A DNA stretch of 64,000 nt, taken from Bombus terrestris. Taxonomy: Eukaryota; Arthropoda; Insecta; Hymenoptera; Apidae. Below are positions 22,108 through 33,676 of this stretch, one piece after another; position 1 is the stretch's first letter, and each line of letters opens with the position of its first letter. The translations under genes were made by a program, and so were the position numbers. The stretch spans positions 1,922,001 through 1,986,000 of the forward strand of contig NC_063270.1 in assembly GCF_910591885.1 (NCBI RefSeq), in the 5' to 3' direction. The notes under the pieces were generated by a model. The model had not been told where the DNA came from. It searched no databases and was given only the letters and a program-made list of their open reading frames with translations.

Positions 22108-24018
22108 TTACATTTTTTCAAGAGGTGTTAAGCCGAGTAATTTCATACCTTGGGCAAGAGTAATTCTTGCTATATGAAATAATAATAATCTTTGGTTTCC
22201 TAAGTCATTTGATTGGTGTTTTACACTCAATTTGCGCCAAGCTATATTGATAGCTTTACTAGAGAAGAAAAATATAAAAAATAAATGTATAGAGAAGACT
22301 ATATAAAATTAATGTATTAAAATTTTTAATATACCTATTTCATATATTTATACTAACCATAAATGGAAAAGATAAATTGTTAATACACATGGTTCTAATT
22401 CTTCATAAGATTTAAGTACAACTTCATCAAATTGACTAATTAGTAAAATTAATTGATCAACTTCTGCTTCTTTTAAAAGACTTGAATCACACTCTGTTAC
22501 TAATGTAGCACTAGATAACTCTTCCAAACTGCATAAACGGCAATGAGCATATTGCAATTTTATTCCAGAATCACCTTTCATCTGATATTAAAATATATAT
22601 TTCACTAAACAATATATCACTAAATAGCTTTGAAATATTCTTTAAAAGATCTTAACTTATCTAAATAACTTACATCAAGCATTAAATTCCAATCAAACTT
22701 ATAACTGTTCATTCTACTTTGTTTTAAATCTTGAATAATTACACCAGAAACACCCAAAATTTCAGAAGTCTCATCTATTTTATCCAATGGAATCTTAGTT
22801 GCTAAAATAATTGAATAATGTGGATATATTTCATTACCACTGCTCAATTATATTTTGATTGAATTATATTTATATTATATTCTATATGACTATAGATAAT
22901 ATAAACTTACTCTTTGCATCCAATTGTTTTTGTTTCATAGTTTCTTTTGCTTTGTTCAAAATATCTTCTAAAAATACCACTGTACCTTGTCTTGTGCTCA
23001 TACCATGTACTCTTCCAAACTTAACATGTTTTAATCTATCTACCCAAGGTAAATTCATTTTATTTAAAATTTGGATTAAATTAGTAAAATGGTCAGTTTG
23101 ACCATTTTCTACGATATAATACATAGCATCAAATTTGTTTCTTTCAAATCTATCAATAGCAGCAGCAATATCTCTACTTATATATAAACTTGTACCATCA
23201 CTTTTTATAATAGGAATACTTTTTTCTTCGCTCAAAGGCATTACTTTCCTATTTTCATTATCTAATTTTAACAGCTGCATTTCTCCCATCTTATCAATTA
23301 TCTTATTTATTTTTTTAGCTGTATACATAGATTCCCAATCATATCGATCAAATGTTACACCTATTCTTTTGTATGTTCTTTCCAATTCTAAGACAGTAAA
23401 CTGTTTGATTGATTCCCAATTTTTATAAACTTCATTATCTTCTAATTCTAATTGTCTAAATATTTCCTTAGCACTCTCATTTATACTTGGATCATCTTTA
23501 GCTAATTTATTAGCATTAACATAAGCTGTGTACAATGTTTTAATGGGATCTGTTTGCATCTCTATATTATCAATGTTTGCCATTTTCATACCTATATAAA
23601 CATAACCAAACTGTGTACCCCAATCACCTAAATAATTTATCTTTGTAACTTGATTTTGGAAGAAACTATTTAAATTAGCAATGCAGTTTCCTATAATTGT
23701 AGAACGTAGATGTCCTATGTGAAAGGGTTTGGCAATGTTCGGTGAACTAAATTCTACTATAATGTTTTTATTAATATCCACAAGTGGTGGTCTAACACCA
23801 GAAAGATTGCTTTCTAAAATTTGCTTTATATACTTATCTCTTAGCACATTGAAGTGTATAGCATTATCTTGGACTGTAATATTATCAAAATCACCCTTTA
23901 AATCATTATCTGTAATATCTTTCACTTTATTTGTTAAATTATAATCTTTTGATTTTAAAGGAAGTACAAAGGTATAAGTATCAATCTCCTTATTAAATAT
24001 GATATGCAAATTAGACAT
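22108..24018 (-). CDS. RARS2: Mitochondrial arginyl-tRNA synthetase
   Basis: Minus-strand exons 24018-22911, 22801-22674, 22581-22358 and 22258-22108 join in frame to about 536 residues. The class I signature HIGH is in KPFHIGHLRS and the KMSK-equivalent region reads GRVHGMSTRQG, as in animal RARS2 rather than the cytosolic enzyme. The C-terminal anticodon-binding helical domain ends in AQGMKLLGLTPLEKM, close to the RARS2 tail. The enzyme charges mitochondrial tRNA-Arg. The frame stays open for 16 more codons upstream of 24018, up to a good acceptor (CTTTTAG, exon border at 24066), so a short first exon with the targeting peptide probably lies further up. I could not identify it, and the N-terminus is uncertain. 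The gene is convergent with mRpS9, their stop codons about 300 bases apart. Confidence 0.9.
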
Positions 24019-24066
24019 AATCTTATATTGACATGCATTGTCTATATTTTGTAGTTGTTTTATAAT

Positions 24067-25114
24067 CTAAAAGAAAATGAATTTATATAATTACATATAA
24101 TTTAATAATTTATTGTATTATAGATATGTAGGAAACTTTTAAATATGATCTTTACGATATAAAAGTTTATAATGAGTAAATATAATGTTAATGCTAGTTA
24201 CGTTTAATTCAACATTTAAATAACTCGCATTAACAATAAAATTATTTCATCCATATACGTAACATATACGTTATTAATTGTTTAAGTAAAAATAAACAGT
24301 ATATTTAAATATAAAACATAGTCAGAGTTATAAAAATTAAATCAATTTTAAACTGTATGTATTTTTACACTTCTTAAGATATTAAACACCATAACTAAGG
24401 TAATAACATTAAAATGATACCTTTTTAAATATTGCAGTCCTTATGAAGTTGCTCATGCTGCAATAATAAAAATTATTCTAAAATAGATCTCTCAATCCGT
24501 AAGGCGTAAAATCTATTAAGATTAATACAAATATAAGTTTTGAAAACTCCTTTACAGTATCCTATGGAAAACCTTGTCCGTATCGTTATTATGACATATG
24601 TACATTTCTACTTATTCTATTTTTTTCACAAAAATATTTATGTATTGTTTAATTAAATTCAAATTTTTGCAAAGTATTTACATCCATGATATACAATATA
24701 TTATAAGAATTATAAAAATAATGGTATATGTCAAACAACAATGCAATTATAACCTCTCTACGAAGTCTGTTATGAATCTTCTAAAAATTTTCTAAATTCA
24801 TTTTCATGAATGCTTATAGACATTCAATTACGATAATCAGCTAAATATATAAATCATTTATGTATACTTTTTAAATACAAAAGATTCGGGAGATAAACTT
24901 TTCATTTTTAGTATGACATATGTATTTAATTTATGTTGTTTAAATAAATCATTTATATAGATAGTGCATTAAATCAAATTTTGTAAACGTAATTTATTTG
25001 TATTAAAGTATTTTTTAATTTACAACAGTGTACTGTTTTATTATTTACATTTATTTATTATTTAATATAACTCTGTGTGGAATACACGTAAATATATGTA
25101 TGGAATAAAGAAGT
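24067..25114. other. Divergent region between RARS2 and the ankyrin gene
   Basis: Very AT-rich. It should contain the missing first exon and promoter of the arginyl-tRNA synthetase (minus) and the promoter of the ankyrin gene (plus). I could not identify any element with confidence. Confidence 0.4.
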
Positions 25115-26274
25115 ATGGAAAATCAAATTCACTCTGAACTAATTGTAAAAGAAGAGGAAGAAGAAGATGATGAAGAAGAGAAAGAACAAAAATGTAATAC
25201 TCCTACTAATGAAACTAAAAGTATTGTGCGCGATGGAGAATCAACAATTGGCATCAGACCAAGACCATTAATTTGTAAGCCAGAAAATGTAAATATTGGG
25301 TGTAAGTCTGAACCTATAGAAACTAAATGGCATTGGGCTCCAGGAGCATGGCAAGATGCTACAAGAACCAGTGCCTTCCAACCATATAAGGTATATATAA
25401 TATCTATATATATCTTATTTCAAATGTTTAAATAAAAGGCATATTATAAATATTTCCCTAACCTAATATTTTTTCCAGCCTCCTACGTTACTTACTAATT
25501 TACAAAGAGGTAATACACAAACAGAAATATCTCAACTTTATGGTGGTAGCGATATTACATTCCATACATTAGCTGGCCAAGGTGAACTTACACCTGAACA
25601 CATACATCCAAGTATGTTATTTTTTTTACAAACAAATGGTAATACATATTGCAGTTAATAATTGTTAATAAATTGTTATAAAGGTACTGTTGATACACCT
25701 GATGAAAAGGGTTTAACTGGTCTTATGTGGGCTGCGAGATATGGACAATTAGGCAGTGCAAGACAATTACTTAAAGCTGGTGCGAACAAAAACTACCGTG
25801 GTCTCAATGGGGAGACTCCTTTGCATTTAGCAGCTGCTTATGGACATCATGATCTTGTAAAATTGTTGTTAAACCATGGTGCAGATTCCAATGCAAGCGA
25901 TGAGGTACATGTTACATATAGTAATTTTTTTACTAAATAAAAATTTAAAATGTTGATTTTTTGTTTTTAATAATAAAGGAAGGAAATACACCTTTGATAT
26001 ATGGAGCAAATGGAGATCATCCACATGTATGCTACGAATTATTATCTAGAGGCGCGGATATAACGCGTCGTAATATGTATAATATAAGTGCTTATCATGC
26101 GGCGGTATTAAATAATTCACTAACTGGTAAGCAAAAATCATACAATTAATATTTGGATACACTATATGAAATATTTAAAAAATTGCTTAATTTAATTTTT
26201 TTTTAGCTAAAGCAGTAATTGAAAATTATTTGATACAACAAGTGGTAAACATATCACCAAATATATTGCAATAA
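25115..26274 (+). CDS. ANKRA2: ANKRA2/RFXANK-type ankyrin-repeat adaptor
   Basis: Five exons (25115-25390, 25479-25611, 25684-25904, 25979-26126, 26207-26274) encode about 281 residues. The first 90 residues are polar with an acidic run (EEEEEDDEEEKE). A block with LLTNLQRGNTQTE then leads into four to five ankyrin repeats (GLTGLMWAARYGQ, GETPLHLAAAYGH, GNTPLIYGANGDH) and a C-terminal helix (AKAVIENYLIQQV) like that of ANKRA2 and RFXANK. In vertebrates this ankyrin stack binds PxLPx(I/L) peptides, for example in class IIa HDACs, and RFXANK serves RFX transcription complexes. Insects usually have one gene for the pair, so orthology to both is plausible. Confidence 0.85.
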
Positions 26275-27290
26275 AGTAATCCGATATAAATAACGTAAAT
26301 ATAATCGTAAAATTTATATAGGTTTTAAAAGATTGTACAAATTACATAGTGATATTTACATCCGAATATTTTAATAAATATTTTTTATTTTTAATTCTAT
26401 ATAATTATTTATAGCAAATGTCTCCTGAAAAAAAGCATATGAATGAAATTTATATTCTCCTGCAAACAAATATTCTTTTACGAACAATTTGTTGATTATT
26501 TATATATATTTAATAAGTAAATTAAATGGTAAATAAGTTTTTTCTTATTTATAAAAGTCTAATTTAAATAAAATTCTTTTAAAACTATTTACATGCAGTT
26601 ATTGACTACATTAATTCCCTTCTTTTTTTTTATCTACAAAAATTGTCATTTTTTATTAAAAAGTTAGCAAAAAAGTATATAAAAGTACTGGACCTGAAAA
26701 TAAGAAAATATTTTTGCATTTTCAAGAATGAAGAATATCAAAATGTTAAATACTCTTAATAATAATATTAAAAGAAAATAACAATAGGTGAATGCAAATA
26801 TAAGAGTAAATTAATGTTTTGTTAAAAACCTACCAATTATGTTCGTATTATTTCTTTGTAATTAATTATAATGTATTATCATGTATCTATGCATGTATGT
26901 ATATATGTGCATCTATGCATGTATGTGTATATATGTATACGAAAATTAAATAAAATTATTTAGTATAACATAATTCTTGTACATTGATATAAGTGTAATT
27001 CATAAAACTTCTCGTATTCTGTATTTACCAATTACAAAACATCTGTATACACTTTTCTTCAATAGTTCAACGTTAGACATGTACTAAATTGAACAAATCG
27101 TTTCAGAAGTGTGTGTAAATTGCTGGAAATACATTCAAGCATCCATTGATAAAAATAAAGTTTATGTGACAATAAAATTGTAACCTGAATATAAATAAGC
27201 TGAAAATCTTTATCTTCAAAATTCCAATGGATAGTGTCCTGTATTTTTGTACATAGCACAAGCAATTATCTTACTCTTTAATAGATACTT
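26275..27290. other. Convergent intergenic region, ankyrin gene / delta-COP
   Basis: The 3' UTRs of two convergent genes. It contains AATAAA-type words and one short tandem repeat near 26.9 kb. No further gene is seen; the minus-strand frame at 27059-27265 has no family resemblance. Confidence 0.5.
26885..26937. repeat. Two-copy ATCTATGCATGTATGT repeat
   Basis: Two imperfect units of about 26 bases, each ATCTATGCATGTATGT followed by TG/TA steps. This is a simple-sequence expansion in the intergenic DNA. Confidence 0.7.
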
Positions 27291-29969
27291 TTATACCACT
27301 TCGTAGTTATCAGTAAAGAAAACTGTTTCCACTGAATATTTAACCGGACTTTCATCTTCTACAAGTAAAACTTCGGTTACCTACGAAAAATATAAAATTA
27401 TTTAGTTTTTTTGAACATATGGATGTTGAAATCTTATTCCTTGTTGTATATTTATATACGTAATATGAATACAAGAGAGCGTACTTTTATATTGACATAT
27501 GATGTCTTGGATGAGAATGAGACAAGAAGGGGGAAGAAATCTGCAGGAGTAGACGACGGTGTTGAGAATTCCATTGAACCTGATTTTGTCGTTGCATCAA
27601 CCACTGGTAAAGACCATACAAGCATATTTCTTCGTGCTTCGTGTGTATATTGACCATCACATTCGTGTACTATGGGATTGCATCCCATAGGTAATGGAAT
27701 GTTTATCTGAACATCATTTAATTCGAGATTAACTTGTTCTAATTCATATTCTATGTTCACGTCACATCCACCTTCCCCGTTTTCAGATGGCCAACAATTA
27801 ACTGTTTTAAGTAACAAAGAAGATTATTTCTTTATTTCACAATAATGGATAAAGAATATACCCAAAGCTATATATAATTTCTATTTAGCAAATTATTCCT
27901 ACTTGAAATAGGTAGTGCAGTTTCATCTTGAGCTTGCAATCGCCATTTTAATACTCCAACATCAGTATTCAATGGGAACGGTTTTGTAGGAATTTTTAAA
28001 CCTATTTGACCACGTGTCCTGAATAATTCTTTATCTACATTTGGATGTGTTTGTAATTGAATTCCTCTTGAATCTCTGTTTTCTAATTGTACGCGAATTC
28101 GACCCCATTTCTCATCCGAAATATGTAACGTAACTAAACCATGCAATTCAAAGTGTTGTAAGCCACCGTCTCGACCAATTCTTACATTAAGACGTTCTTC
28201 TTGCCGCAGGTGAACTCTTAACATAAAAAAGCAATTGTTTAAAATTTATTGATAGTACATATACGTATATAAATTAAATTAATTAATATCTTACGGTTCA
28301 GTATTTATTATCTGTGGTGTAAGTGATGTTGATTTTGCTCCTGTTGTAGGTAAAGGCGTTGTTACAACATTCTCTCCTTCTTCTTTTAACTGATCTACAA
28401 AAGAATCAACATCACGAGATTTCCCTCCTAATTTCATTGCTCCTGGTCCAGTATTAACAGGTTTTCTATATATACATAAAATAAAGATATGTTGTAGAAT
28501 ATAGTTCTTAATAAAATTACATTTACATTACACTATTTCTTACTGTGTTGGTGTATATGAAGGTCTAACTGGTTCTGGTACGAAATTGGTAGTATCTCTC
28601 GCACTAAGTGATGATGTAAAGTTACCGCTGCTTCCATAAGAATTACCAAATCCAGGACTTTTAACACCACTTTTTTTAACTGCTTCCATTCTTTGTCTTT
28701 GCAATTCCTTTGCTTTTTCACGCATTTTATTTCTAGCCTCTCTTTCCTGAGTCATTCTTACAGCTTGATAAACTTTTTCTTCGTGTGAATCCATTTCTAC
28801 AAATGTTCTAATCTGTGCTAAATTAACACTTTCTCTGTATCCTAATGCAACTATTTCATCAAATGCAAATATCAAATTGAATGCATTTTCAGCTATTTCA
28901 AGCTCATCCATTGAATTGCAATACTCAGGAATCTGTAAATTTATTATGTAAACTTATTAACCAAATTATTAAACATTAGAATCAATTAAATATACAAAAT
29001 TGAAGTAATAGATACTTGTATCAATTTTAAATTTATAATATACTTACAACTCTTGCAAAAAGCCTCAATGTTTCTAAATCTTCTAATATATTACTAGCTT
29101 TTGTTGTAATTAATAGCATATATACTTTTTCCAAAGGTTGATAAACATATCTCACAGATTCTGTTTCTACAAATGTATGTTGTTTACCAGAACTCATTAA
29201 CTTTGGAAATGCAGCAAGCAAACCTTCTATTCTGGCCTTTGTCATTTCAACAAATTGGCGAGAGATAATAGCTAAAATTCATAAAGATTATTAGTTGTTT
29301 CATTAAATACAAGTAATATTTAAAAATGCATTCATATAGAAGAAGCATATCATATAGCACATACTTTATCCTAAGGTCATAAGATATCGATATTTTAAGC
29401 ATACTTACTATAAATTGTTATTTAATAAGTATTTAAAAATTTATATAAAATAATTAAACATAAATTATTAAATTTACATTATTTAAAAATATCTGTTTAT
29501 TCATTTATATAATATATAACAATAATATTAAATAACTAATTCAATACTAAATTTATAAATGTTACAATTAAAGAATTAGAAAAGTAACTGTATATATAAA
29601 ACAAAATAAACAGTTGAATGTATTAAACAAATAAGATCAAGATTGCCCGACAATTAAGACGGTAATAATGTTTGATATCAACACATCTACAGAACACACA
29701 TATATACATAAACAGGTGTGGTCAGAGGAAATAAGTATTACTTACTTTTGCCTGCTTTTGTGCAGACTGCTGCAGCAATAAGTACCTAAAATAATACAAA
29801 ATAATGTAATGTTGAAATACATTTTAATTTTTTACATGTTTAGTTTAGAACCACGAGCAGCGATTGACATCTGTGGCGACTTGTATCGCACGGCCTTGTC
29901 ATAAATATTTTTTACAATTTACGTACATTGTCAATGATTCCAAATTAATGATAAACGAATGCTTACCAT
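27291..29969 (-). CDS. ARCN1: Coatomer subunit delta (delta-COP / archain)
   Basis: Eight coding exons on the minus strand: 29969-29967 (the ATG alone), 29785-29746, 29271-29048, 28932-28544, 28465-28295, 28216-27903, 27801-27485 and 27380-27291. They give about 515 residues, against 511 in human. The longin-like N-terminus (VLIAAAVCTKAGK, RQFVEMTKARIEGLL) and the C-terminal mu-homology domain (INCWPSENGEGG, DNYEVV end) match delta-COP throughout. The protein is part of the COPI coat that returns cargo from Golgi to ER. The initiator codon stands alone before a GTAAGC donor. The gene is divergent to SPRTN across about 810 bases. Confidence 0.95.
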
Positions 29970-30783
29970 TTTGCTGAATTATTTAGTTATATGCTGTACG
30001 ATTAACCCAACACAATTTTTACATAGGCCAATCTTCCATATACAATAAATATGAGATTACAAACAGAGGGCGTAGTATTCTGACGCGTGGCATGACGAAA
30101 GATATGAAATGAATGTACCATGAATTAGGCGATATTATAGAATTGACATCGTTTTGAAATTTTCTGGTATGTCACAGTATGTTTATCATATAAGTAAATA
30201 CATAACATGATATATATTTAATGATACATGTTAAATTTGATATATATATATAGATATATCAAATTTAAATACCAACGTAACATACTTCAGTTACATTATA
30301 TGCTGTCTTTTAAATCACAAATAAATTATATAGATGTTGATTACAATTTCTGCACCAATAATTTATCATATTATAATATTGAGCTAAAATTTAAACTTGT
30401 ATTATCCCAAACCTATTTCAAACAATAGAAATACGATATATGGTATTAAAAATACGGTATATATGCATATATGAAATGTGCACAGAACGTTGATTTTGAT
30501 ATGTATCAATGTCATTGTAATCGGCAACCGTTTTGTAAATAAGTATTCAGAGAGAACCAGAATTATTCGCTTATCTCTTGTGTTAATGTAGAACGCTGCA
30601 ATAACATTGTTTATTATATTAATAAAGTAAAATGAGAAACTACTTAATACTGCACGTATACGTAACTAACGAAGGATACTGTTGATATGAATTAAGGTTA
30701 ATAAATGAAATTTTCCAGCTTGTGTATGTGTAGCCAAATATTTTAAGTTAATACTGTATTGTCTTTATTAACATTTGTAAATT
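29970..30783. promoter_or_regulatory. Bidirectional promoter region, delta-COP / SPRTN
   Basis: The 814 bases between two head-to-head start codons. They contain an island with more G/C near 30.06 kb including AGAGGGCGTA, and a 38-base palindrome at 30231-30268. No TATA box is assigned. Confidence 0.4.
30231..30268. repeat. AT-rich palindrome
   Basis: TTAAATTTGATATAT is followed by a few bases and its exact reverse complement. It is a potential cruciform or hairpin in the delta-COP/SPRTN intergenic region. In such AT-rich DNA it could be chance plus TA expansion. Confidence 0.7.
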
Positions 30784-33096
30784 ATGATACAATCACAAAA
30801 ATCTCGCGACCTTGAATTGGCATATAAACTACATCAACAAGATAATTGTTTTGGATTAACAGAAAATGCAGTCTTACCAAAAAATGTAAGTGTATTTTGC
30901 TATTATATTATCATTTAACGTTAATAATTGATATATACTTTGTACGTGACACTTTATATTATAATGATTTTGTAAAATTTAGAAAGATAAGGAAGATTAT
31001 AAACCAAGAACATTAATTGATCAAACCTTGGAATTAATTGATCCAACACCTAATATTCATACATTGTTTGTACAATTTAATGAGCGTTATTTCTGGAATG
31101 TTTTGCTTCCTGTGGAAGTTAAATGGAGTCCTAAAATGACAAGGTACTTTATTTCATTCAAGGAATACTAAATAAGATAAAGTGTTTATTATACCATATA
31201 TTATATTTACTCTTATACATTACAGTTGTGCTGGTATATGTACTTTTCATCCTCGAAATCGACAATGTATAATTTCACTTAGTGCACCATTATTAAAACT
31301 TAGACCAAGGAAAGATCTAGTTGAGACCTTACTAGTAAGAGTTTTGTAGTATAATTATCTTTGATTAATTATTAAAGAATCTAACCAAACTTATTAGCTT
31401 TCCTTGAATATGTATTACAGCATGAAATGATTCATGGGTACTTGTTCCTCACGAACAATAATCGTGACAGAGATGGACATGGTCCAGAGTTTTGTAAACA
31501 TATGAATAGAATAAATAAAGCAGCTGGTACAAAAATAACTGTATGTATCTGTAATAAAATAAATATAATAATTTATTATATAATTTTAGCAATTTTTTTC
31601 ATTTTTTAAAATATTTGTTTATGTAGATATATCACAATTTTCATGATGAAGTTAGATCATATCAACAACATTGGTGGAGATGTAATGGTCCTTGTCAAAA
31701 GAAAGCTCCATACTTTGGAACAGTACGCAGAGCTATGAATCGTGCTCCAGGTCCAACTGATTTTTGGTGGAAAGAACATCAACAAACTTGTGGTGGTCAA
31801 TTCATTAAAATTAAAGAACCAGAGAATTTTAAAATAAAATCTTCAAAGAGTAAAGAGAAAACAAAGCCTTCTCCTAAAAATTATAATCAACCAAGTACTA
31901 TGTTCAACTGGCTTATGAAAACTACTTCACCTATCACAGAATCAAAAATTGTATCCATTCCAAAAAGTATCAAATCAGTTGTAAATAATCAAAATTCTTT
32001 AAATGGATTTAAAAGACTTGGAAATAGTACAAGCAATGTTCATGGTTGGGGTACAGGAGGTCCAAACTGTTCAAGTAATTCACAAAAATATGGTAGTCCT
32101 AGCAGTATTACTAAAATTTCTAGTACACCTAAATTTTCATCTTCTGGAGTTGTTGGTGGCTCTAATATAGGCCAAAGTAATTTATTGAACAAATTATATA
32201 ATGTTAATTATAATCAGGCTTTAAATAAAAATACTACACCAAGGAAAACAATAAATTCATTAATTAATGCTGTAGAAATGGAGAAACCAATTGCTAAAAA
32301 TAGTAAATTATTAAATGAAGTACAAACAAAACTTGTGAAATGTCCAATATGCAATAATTTTGTGCCAAATGAGATGAATAAACACATAGATTTTTGTTTA
32401 AGTTCAAGAAATGAAAAAGTAGACAAAAGTAAAGAGCAAATTACAATAAAAAATTCTAATAATGGTAATTCTGCAAATTTAGAAATAAAAGCAAATAATT
32501 CGCCATCTGCTAAAAAAAGAAAAAATGAATCAAGTACTTTTTCAAGCAAACAGCCAAAATTAGATCAGTTACAAAATTCTAGAAAAGTAAATTGTCCTAT
32601 TTGTAGTAATAGTTTTAATCTTATAGATATAAATGAGCATATTGATAAGTGCCTTCTAGAAACAGATGATAATTTAGTTATTAAATTAGATGATACAGAC
32701 GATGATAATACAAGCATAAACGAAAGTATAATTTCTATTAGTAGTGCGTCTAGTGATGATTCATTCAGTTTCTCAGTTACCGAAAATTCGAAAAATACTA
32801 GTCAGAATACAAAAGTTAAAAAAAACAATGTAATGAATACTGTTTCACATAATTGTTTAGTATGTAATGAATTCATTCCTTTTGGAGTCTCGTTAAATGA
32901 TCATTTAGAAGATTGTATTGGGAATGTTTTTAACGATGACATATCTTCATCAATTCATTGTAGTAACAGCGAAATTTCGAATGCAGTTCTTGAAGTATCA
33001 ATTGAGCAGAATAAATATCCTTGTCCTGTTTGTATGAAATTAATAATAGAATCTCAAATGAATCAGCATTTAGATGTATGTCTCACAAATACGTGA
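30784..33096 (+). CDS. SPRTN: Spartan (SPRTN/DVC1) DNA-protein crosslink protease
   Basis: Five exons (30784-30885, 30983-31143, 31226-31334, 31421-31540, 31627-33096) encode about 653 residues. The SprT metalloprotease domain shows the zinc motif HEMIH with a further histidine in DGHGPEFCKH, followed by the zinc-ribbon-like part (HWWRCNGPCQKKAPYFG, TCGG). Spartan cleaves proteins crosslinked to DNA at replication forks; the Drosophila counterpart is maternal haploid. The long C-terminal part is polar and low in complexity and carries four UBZ4-type ubiquitin-binding fingers (CxxC...HxxxC): KCPICNNF, NCPICSNS, NCLVCNEF and PCPVCMKL. Vertebrate Spartan has one, so this copy number stands out. 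I did not find a convincing SHP or PIP box. Confidence 0.93.
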
Positions 33097-33676
33097 ATAC
33101 AATAAATCTATAACATTTCAGTATGATTTGCATTAACTAATAAGTGTATGGAAATAGAGTGATGTGAATGTCATTTTATATGTATCTAAATCCTACAATT
33201 TTGTATACTCTATCGTTTTGTATTATTTAATAAACATTTTTTTTATAAATCTTACTGTTTCATATTTAAAAATAGTAATTAAATTATTTTATTTGAAAAA
33301 TATACAATAAAAGTCGAATTTAATTTAAGTACATTACAGTAAATAGGACGTAATAATTAATAAGTTGATAGATTACGTTTTGATGTTAAATTTTCTTATA
33401 TATTAGAAAAATAAATTACAATGAAAATAATTATAGGTTAATATATAAAGGAAGTATATTTGTAAATAACGATATTAAACTTTTGTACAATTTTTACAAT
33501 ACATTTTCTTATCTTATAATCATATATTCATTAGAAACAACAATTTCTAATCATGTTTAAAATGTCTTGTATGTTGATGTACGAACATAAATTACAAAGT
33601 AAATATTAAATCACGTTGAATAGTTTTTTATATTAAATGAATTTTTTATAAATAAGATATTAATTTCTCATAAAAA
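33097..33676. other. Convergent intergenic region, SPRTN / vitellogenin-like
   Basis: AT-rich 3' UTR sequence for two convergent genes. An AATAAA word lies near 33230 on the plus strand. Nothing else is seen. Confidence 0.5.

Noticed and set aside
24181..24300. Candidate first exon for mitochondrial ArgRS (minus-strand ATGGATGAA...)
   Set aside because: The frame hits a stop before any good GT donor, and the only in-frame donor (GTTATT) is poor.
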